This document shows, piece after piece, positions 6,306 to 10,172 of a stretch of DNA of 10,172 nucleotides. Both the position numbers and the translations under genes were made by a program. The number at the start of each line of letters is the position of its first letter. Position 1 is the stretch's first letter. The stretch spans positions 1 to 10,172 of the forward strand of contig JAGWXN010000106.1 in the NCBI GenBank assembly GCA_018969885.1, read 5' to 3'. The notes beneath the pieces are model-generated. The model had not been told where the DNA came from and made no database searches. It saw nothing but the letters and a program-made list of their open reading frames with translations. Source of the DNA: Betaproteobacteria bacterium (GTDB taxonomy: Bacteria > Pseudomonadota > Gammaproteobacteria > Burkholderiales > Burkholderiaceae).

Positions 6306-7826
6306 CAGCACGCCAATCTGCCAGGGCACGAACTCGTTATCGCCCACCCCGAGCGACTCACTCTTCGAGCGCTCACCCGAGGCGATTTTCAGCATGAGCT
6401 GGAAGATCTGCTCGCCCATCTGGTCAAGGGTGGCAGACCCATCAATCACCTCGCCGCAGTTGATATCCATGTCGCCGGTCATGCGGCGATACATGGGCGT
6501 GTTGGTGGCGAGCTTGATGGTGGGCGAGGGGTAGGAGCCGAAACACGAGCCACGGCCCGTGGTGAATGCAATCAGGTTTGCGCCACCCGCAATCTGCCCG
6601 GTGGCCGAGACCGGGTCGTAGCCGGGTGTGTCCATGAACACAAAGCCATGTTCCGTCACCGGTTCGGCGTAGCGATACACCTCCATCATGGCGCTTGAGC
6701 CCGCCTTTTTTGCGCCACCCAGGCTTTTTTCGATGATGTTGGCAAGCCCGCCTGCATGATTGCCAGGCGACACGCGGCCGTTGATCTGCGTGTCACGACC
6801 TTCGTTGTACTTCAACCACCAGTCGATGCGTTCCACCAGCTTGCGACCGATTTGCGGTGTGCGCGCACGCGCAGTGAGCGTGTGCTCAACCCCGAAAATT
6901 TCCGGTGTCTCGGACAGGATGGCGGTGCCGCCATGCCGCACCAGAATGTCGACCGCTTTGCCCAGCGCAGGGTTGGCCGACAGCCCAGAAAACCCATCCG
7001 AGCCACCGCATTGCAGACCCACCATGAGATGTTCGGCACTACAGGGGGTGCGCTCGATGCCGTTGGCGAGATCGAGCATCTCGCGGATATGAGCAATGCC
7101 CAGATCAACCGCCGATTGCGTACCGCCCACGTCCTGCATGGTGAGGGTGCGCAGGGTCTTGCCGGTTTCCAGACCCTGGGCCTCGAAGAATCGGAGCAGA
7201 TTGTTTCGTTCGCAGCCCAGCGACACCACCAGTGCACCGGCGATATTGGGATGACGGATATAGCCCGCGAGCGTGCGGCGGAGCAGGTCCATGGGCTCGC
7301 CGGTCATTTCCATGCCGCAGCCCTGGTCGTGCACGAACGCCACCACGCGATCAACGCCGGGCCACTGCGCCATACGTTCTTCGTGAAAGTGCGCTGCGAT
7401 CTTTCGCGCCACCGTGGCTGAGCAGTTCACCGTGATGAAGATGCCGATCACATTGCGTGTGGCAACCCGTCCGTCGGGCCGCACGATACCCATGAACCGG
7501 GCGCGTTCGGCCGGTGCCAGCAATGGGGTGGGGCGGTACGCCTCGCCAAACGCATAGTCTTTCTGCACGTCGTCAAAGCGCAGATTGTGGCTATGCACCC
7601 AGCTCCCGGGTTCGATGTTTTCGGACGCGTAGCCGATCACCGTATCGTATTTCCGGATGGGCTCACCCACGCGGATCAGGCGGCTGGCAATCTTGTGCCC
7701 CGCTTCGATGGCAGAGCGGGTCGTGACCGACTCGCCTGGAACAGCGGTTCCGGCTTCAAGCGGTGTGCGCGCCACCACCACATTGTCGGCGGCGTCGAGC
7801 CGAATGACAGGCGAGGGGGCGCTCAT
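6300..7826 (-). CDS. Altronate/galactarate dehydratase-family (UxaA-like) protein, SAF and catalytic domains fused, 508 aa
   Basis: The family dehydrates sugar acids (UxaA: D-altronate to 2-keto-3-deoxygluconate; GarD: galactarate) with a divalent metal; SuyAB sulfo-lyase is a split relative. An N-terminal SAF domain spans about 10-82 and ends in WVHSHNL (77-83), matching the H-x-H-N end of UxaA. The catalytic part has IGIFITVNCSATVA (127-140), HDQGCGM (166-172), SLGCERNN (202-209), LQCGGSDGFSG (271-281), TTGRGSCFG (422-430) and INCGEVIDG (455-463), with Cys at 135, 170, 205, 273, 428 and 457. Length fits the family (about 495-520). The true substrate is open: its neighbours are a CoA-transferase and an HMG-CoA-lyase-like enzyme rather than hexuronate genes. 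The start at 7826 follows GAGG, which overlaps the TGA of the upstream gene with an 8-base gap, so translation is probably coupled. Last gene of the minus-strand set. Confidence 0.88.
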   Translation of the reverse strand: MSAPSPVIRLDAADNVVVARTPLEAGTAVPGESVTTRSAIEAGHKIASRLIRVGEPIRKYDTVIGYASENIEPGSWVHSHNLRFDDVQKDYAFGEAYRPTPLLAPAERARFMGIVRPDGRVATRNVIGIFITVNCSATVARKIAAHFHEERMAQWPGVDRVVAFVHDQGCGMEMTGEPMDLLRRTLAGYIRHPNIAGALVVSLGCERNNLLRFFEAQGLETGKTLRTLTMQDVGGTQSAVDLGIAHIREMLDLANGIERTPCSAEHLMVGLQCGGSDGFSGLSANPALGKAVDILVRHGGTAILSETPEIFGVEHTLTARARTPQIGRKLVERIDWWLKYNEGRDTQINGRVSPGNHAGGLANIIEKSLGGAKKAGSSAMMEVYRYAEPVTEHGFVFMDTPGYDPVSATGQIAGGANLIAFTTGRGSCFGSYPSPTIKLATNTPMYRRMTGDMDINCGEVIDGSATLDQMGEQIFQLMLKIASGERSKSESLGVGDNEFVPWQIGVLS

Positions 7827-7834
7827 GATCGACC

Positions 7835-8791
7835 TCAGCCCACCGCGCGACGCGCGCCATCAAGCGTGAAGCGGCGCAGACGCTGCCCCGCCTTCATCAC
7901 CTGTCCGGGCAGCCCGCGACCAAGCAGGGTTTCAACCTGCCGAGCCACCTCGCACAGCTGATCGAGATCGATGCCGGTTTCATAGCCGCTTTCATGGAGC
8001 AGGTAGACCAGGTCTTCGGTGCAGATGTTGCCCGAGGCGCCTGGCGCAAACGGGCAGCCACCCAGCCCTGCGATCGAGGACTCAAACTCGCGGATACCCA
8101 TCTGAAGACCCACCATCACGTTGGCAAGCCCCACACCGCGCGTGTTGTGGAAGTGAAGCGCGATGGCCATGTCGGGGAAGCGCCGCTGAAGTGCGTCGAC
8201 CGCACGCTCGACCACCGGCGGCGTGGCCATGCCGGTGGTATCGCCCAGCGACAGATGACGCACACCCAGCTCATGGTAGGTGCCCGCAATTCGCAGCAGC
8301 GATTCCACCGGCGTGTCGCCCTCAAACGGGCAACCAAAGGCGACAGCAATCGCGCCCCGAACCGGTATGTTGAACTGATTTGCGATCGGTACGAACTCGG
8401 CCACATCGGCGAGCGCGCGTTCGATCGGCTTATTGAGATTGGCCTGGCAATGGCTTTCGCTTGCCGATACAAAGCAGGCCATCATGTCAACCTTGGCTGC
8501 GGCCGCACGTTCGGCCCCCCGCGCGTTCGGTACCAGCGTCGTGTAACGCACGCCGGGCTTACGCTGCAGCATGTCCATGAGTTGCGAGGCATCGGCGAGC
8601 TGCGGGATGGCGCGCGGCGACACGAACGACGTGGCCTCGAAGCTGCGCACGCCTGCGTCAACCAGCGCATTGATCACCGCAGCCTTGCTTTCGGTGGGAA
8701 TGAATTCGCGCTCGACTTGAAAGCCGTCACGGGTACCCACTTCGGTGACCAGTACCGAGCGATCAACGGAATCGGTGGCAGAAAAACGCAT
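7835..8791 (-). CDS. Hydroxymethylglutaryl-CoA lyase-like (HMGL/DRE-TIM) enzyme, 318 aa
   Basis: A TIM-barrel lyase that splits 3-hydroxy-acyl-CoAs of the HMG-CoA type, HMG-CoA itself giving acetyl-CoA and acetoacetate. Catalytic landmarks of the human enzyme are visible: VGTRDGFQVE (18-27) with R21 and metal ligand D22; EATSFVSP (52-59) with E52; LHFHNTRG (212-219) with metal ligands H213 and H215; and the active-site lid GLGGCPFAPGASGN (242-255) with catalytic C246 and metal ligand N255. Length is normal. One difference from true HMG-CoA lyases is H-F-H-N-T-R-G in place of the usual H-C-H-D-T-Y-G, which may reflect another substrate, such as a citramalyl- or other branched hydroxyacyl-CoA. 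It sits between the CoA-transferase gene (60-base gap) and the UxaA-family gene (8-base gap). AGGGAG precedes the ATG. Confidence 0.9.
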   Translation of the reverse strand: MRFSATDSVDRSVLVTEVGTRDGFQVEREFIPTESKAAVINALVDAGVRSFEATSFVSPRAIPQLADASQLMDMLQRKPGVRYTTLVPNARGAERAAAAKVDMMACFVSASESHCQANLNKPIERALADVAEFVPIANQFNIPVRGAIAVAFGCPFEGDTPVESLLRIAGTYHELGVRHLSLGDTTGMATPPVVERAVDALQRRFPDMAIALHFHNTRGVGLANVMVGLQMGIREFESSIAGLGGCPFAPGASGNICTEDLVYLLHESGYETGIDLDQLCEVARQVETLLGRGLPGQVMKAGQRLRRFTLDGARRAVG

Positions 8792-8797
8792 GAGAAG

Positions 8798-8803
8798 CTC
8801 CCT
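8798..8803 (-). promoter_or_regulatory. Ribosome-binding site of the HMG-CoA-lyase-like gene
   Basis: On the minus strand AGGGAG stands 6 bases before the ATG at 8791-8789, confirming the start used. Confidence 0.75.
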
Positions 8804-8814
8804 GAAAATGGCTA

Positions 8815-8829
8815 CGCGGTGACACCGCG
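8815..8829. repeat. Small GC hairpin in the CoA-transferase/lyase gap
   Basis: CGCGGT (8815-8820) and ACCGCG (8824-8829) pair perfectly around GAC. It lies in the 60-base gap between the CoA-transferase stop and the lyase start, next to a C/G-rich run (8831-8850) that can also self-pair. There is no U-tract, so an RNA-processing or stability element is more likely than a terminator; the role is inference. Confidence 0.4.
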
Positions 8830-8851
8830 CGCCCGGGCCCCTGGGCCTGGG

Positions 8852-10030
8852 TTAGACGATGCGGCTCGCGCGTAGCGCCTGAATGGATTCGTTATCGTAG
8901 CCCAGTTCGGACAGTACCGCGCTGGTGTCGCCGCCCAGGTCGGGAGGCATCCGGTGCACGCGACACGGATCGTCAGTGAACTTGATCGGAAAGCCCAGCA
9001 CATCAAGCGGCCCGCGCTTGGGGTCGTCGATCGTGAGGCGCATCTGCTGATGCCGGATCTGCGGATCATCAAACACCTGTCCGATATCCAGCACCTTGCC
9101 GCAAGGCACGCCCGCCGCGTTGAGCACCGAGACCCAGTGGTCGATCCCGCGGGTGCGAGTCACCTGATTGATTTCGGCGTTGATGGCGGTACGTCGCTCG
9201 AAACGATCGCGGTTGGTGAGGAAATCGGGGTGCTCACGAAGCCGCTCGAGGCCCAACGCGGAAAGCAGCTTCACGTAGACCGCATCATTACTGGGCGCGA
9301 TCGCCACCTGGCCATCGGCCGCTTCGAACAGGCCGTAGGGCGCGACCAGCCCATGATCGTTACCGTTACGCTGCGGAACCTGGCCGGTTGCAAAGTGATT
9401 GGTGGCCATGAAGGCGAGCATGCTCACCATGCTGTCGGTGAGCGCGGTGCAGACCTCCTCGCCCTGGCCGGTTCGGCCGCGCCGGATCAGGGCTGCAAGC
9501 ACGCCCATGGCCGCATAGGAACCGGCGACCAGATCGGAGATCGGCGGACCGACGCGCATCGGGGCACCATCGGCCTCGCCGGTGACACTCATGAGCCCGC
9601 TCATGGCCTGCGCAATGAAGTCAAACGCCGGACGGTCGGCGTAGGGCCCGCTCAATCCGAAGCCCGTGACTCGACACACCACGAGATCAGGCCGGAGGGC
9701 CTTGAGTGTTTCCCGATCGAAGCCCATCCGGTCGAGCACGCCCGGACGGTAGTTTTCCACCAGCACATCGGCGCTCTCAATGAGCCTGCGCAGCACCGCC
9801 TTGCCTTCCTCTCTCCGCAGATCGAGGGTGACCGAGCGCTTGTTGCGATTGAAACTGGCGAAGTACAGCGAAAAGCCGTTTTGCTCCTCGCCCTGAGAGC
9901 GGATCGGATCACCGCCGTCGGGGTCTTCGATCTTGATGACCTCCGCTCCGAGGTCGGCAAGAAACATCGAGCAGAACGGCCCTGCAAGGATGCGTGTGAG
10001 ATCCACCACGCGGATGCCGTCCAGCTGCAT
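8852..10030 (-). CDS. CaiB/BaiF class III CoA-transferase, 392 aa
   Basis: The enzyme moves CoA between carboxylic acids through an aspartyl-CoA anhydride. The N-terminus has the family opening LDGIRVVDLTRILAGPF (3-19), then LGAEVIKIEDP (27-37), ENYRPG (92-97), the RPDLVVCRVTGFG segment (113-125) and the catalytic aspartate region GPPISDLVAGSYAA (161-174), where D166 corresponds to D169 of formyl-CoA transferase. Length is as expected and the gene appears intact. The acid substrate is not readable; a human relative, SUGCT, uses succinyl-CoA with glutarate or 3-hydroxy-3-methylglutarate, and the adjacent HMG-CoA-lyase-like gene makes a similar acid attractive here (inference). The start follows the TctC-type gene by 6 bases, with the TAG stop of that gene running into the AGG of a weak Shine-Dalgarno, so the genes are likely co-transcribed. 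Confidence 0.92.
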   Translation of the reverse strand: MQLDGIRVVDLTRILAGPFCSMFLADLGAEVIKIEDPDGGDPIRSQGEEQNGFSLYFASFNRNKRSVTLDLRREEGKAVLRRLIESADVLVENYRPGVLDRMGFDRETLKALRPDLVVCRVTGFGLSGPYADRPAFDFIAQAMSGLMSVTGEADGAPMRVGPPISDLVAGSYAAMGVLAALIRRGRTGQGEEVCTALTDSMVSMLAFMATNHFATGQVPQRNGNDHGLVAPYGLFEAADGQVAIAPSNDAVYVKLLSALGLERLREHPDFLTNRDRFERRTAINAEINQVTRTRGIDHWVSVLNAAGVPCGKVLDIGQVFDDPQIRHQQMRLTIDDPKRGPLDVLGFPIKFTDDPCRVHRMPPDLGGDTSAVLSELGYDNESIQALRASRIV

Positions 10031-10036
10031 GGCGAC

Positions 10037-10172
10037 CTACTCGACCTTCACGCCCGAGCGCTTGGCGACATCGCCCCAGCGCGCATAGTCGGCCTTCACG
10101 AAGGCAGCGAAATCAGCCGCCGTGCCGCCCCCCACCGACACGCCCTGGCCCACGATCTTCTGCTGGATATCG
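10037..10172 (-). CDS. Tripartite tricarboxylate transporter solute-binding protein (Bug/TctC family), C-terminal end only
   Basis: Only the last 45 codons and the TAG stop (10039-10037) are inside the window; the start lies beyond it. The tail reads DIQQKIVGQGVSVGGGTAAD, followed by FAAFVKADYARWGDVAKRSG and ending VKVE. This is the standard C-terminus of Bug proteins: a GG-T-..-FA-.FV/I segment followed by a long helix with W..V.K.SG.K. Such proteins are periplasmic and bind carboxylates, often dicarboxylic or tricarboxylic acids, for TctAB-type membrane partners, although many Bug genes stand alone. It is first in transcription order of the part of this set that is visible, 6 bases ahead of the CoA-transferase gene, which suggests that the acid it binds is the one activated to a CoA thioester. 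Confidence 0.88.
   Translation of the reverse strand, partial: DIQQKIVGQGVSVGGGTAADFAAFVKADYARWGDVAKRSGVKVE

Noticed and set aside
8831..8850. G/C-rich self-complementary run considered as a rho-independent terminator
   Set aside because: No T-tract on either strand follows it, and the genes on both sides run the same way with operon-like spacing.
7994..8875. Plus-strand 293-codon frame opposite the lyase gene
   Set aside because: His/Arg-rich translation with no domain, opposite all the catalytic motifs of the lyase.
1..10172. Search for CRISPR arrays, insertion-sequence ends, tRNA genes and defence-system genes
   Set aside because: No direct-repeat series, transposase, terminal inverted repeats, tRNA-like fold or nuclease/toxin domain was seen by eye; the content is metabolic and transport genes.

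Overview
The window is GC-rich DNA, tightly packed with genes and written in the style of a betaproteobacterium, most likely of the order Burkholderiales. The grounds are gene content (a Bug/TctC-type solute-binding protein next to a CaiB/BaiF CoA-transferase and an HMG-CoA-lyase-like enzyme, plus split acyl-CoA dehydrogenases) and codon style; this is inference, since no rRNA or other marker is present. No mobile element, CRISPR array, tRNA or rRNA was seen.

Layout. (1) Bases 1-2941, minus strand, transcribed right to left: an exported SAM-dependent methyltransferase (2941-2063), a 12-TM APC-family amino acid permease (2041-692) and a signal-peptide-less NMT1/THI5-like solute-binding protein whose ATG overlaps the permease stop codon (692 to beyond the window). 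(2) Bases 2942-3195: a divergent intergenic region with a nested inverted repeat, a 12-bp perfect palindrome and a possible -10 element. (3) Bases 3196-6292, plus strand: two adjacent, unlike acyl-CoA dehydrogenase subunits and a crotonase-fold enoyl-CoA hydratase/isomerase. (4) Bases 6300-10172, minus strand, convergent with block 3: the C-terminal end of a Bug/TctC solute-binding protein, a class III CoA-transferase, an HMG-CoA-lyase-like enzyme and a fused altronate/galactarate dehydratase-family protein, in that transcription order.

How they may work together. Blocks 3 and 4 meet tail to tail with a 7-base gap, and between them hold a carboxylate-binding protein, CoA activation, alpha,beta-dehydrogenation, hydration and a C-C lyase of the HMG-CoA type. 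One coherent reading (inference) is uptake and degradation of a branched dicarboxylate such as 3-methylglutarate or 3-hydroxy-3-methylglutarate, ending in acetyl-CoA and acetoacetate without a biotin carboxylase. The UxaA-family protein is not explained by that scheme. The most distinctive molecular observations are the complementary loss of active-site motifs between the two dehydrogenase subunits, the non-canonical catalytic positions of the crotonase, the methyltransferase with a Sec signal peptide, and the cytoplasmic solute-binding-protein fold coupled to a permease.
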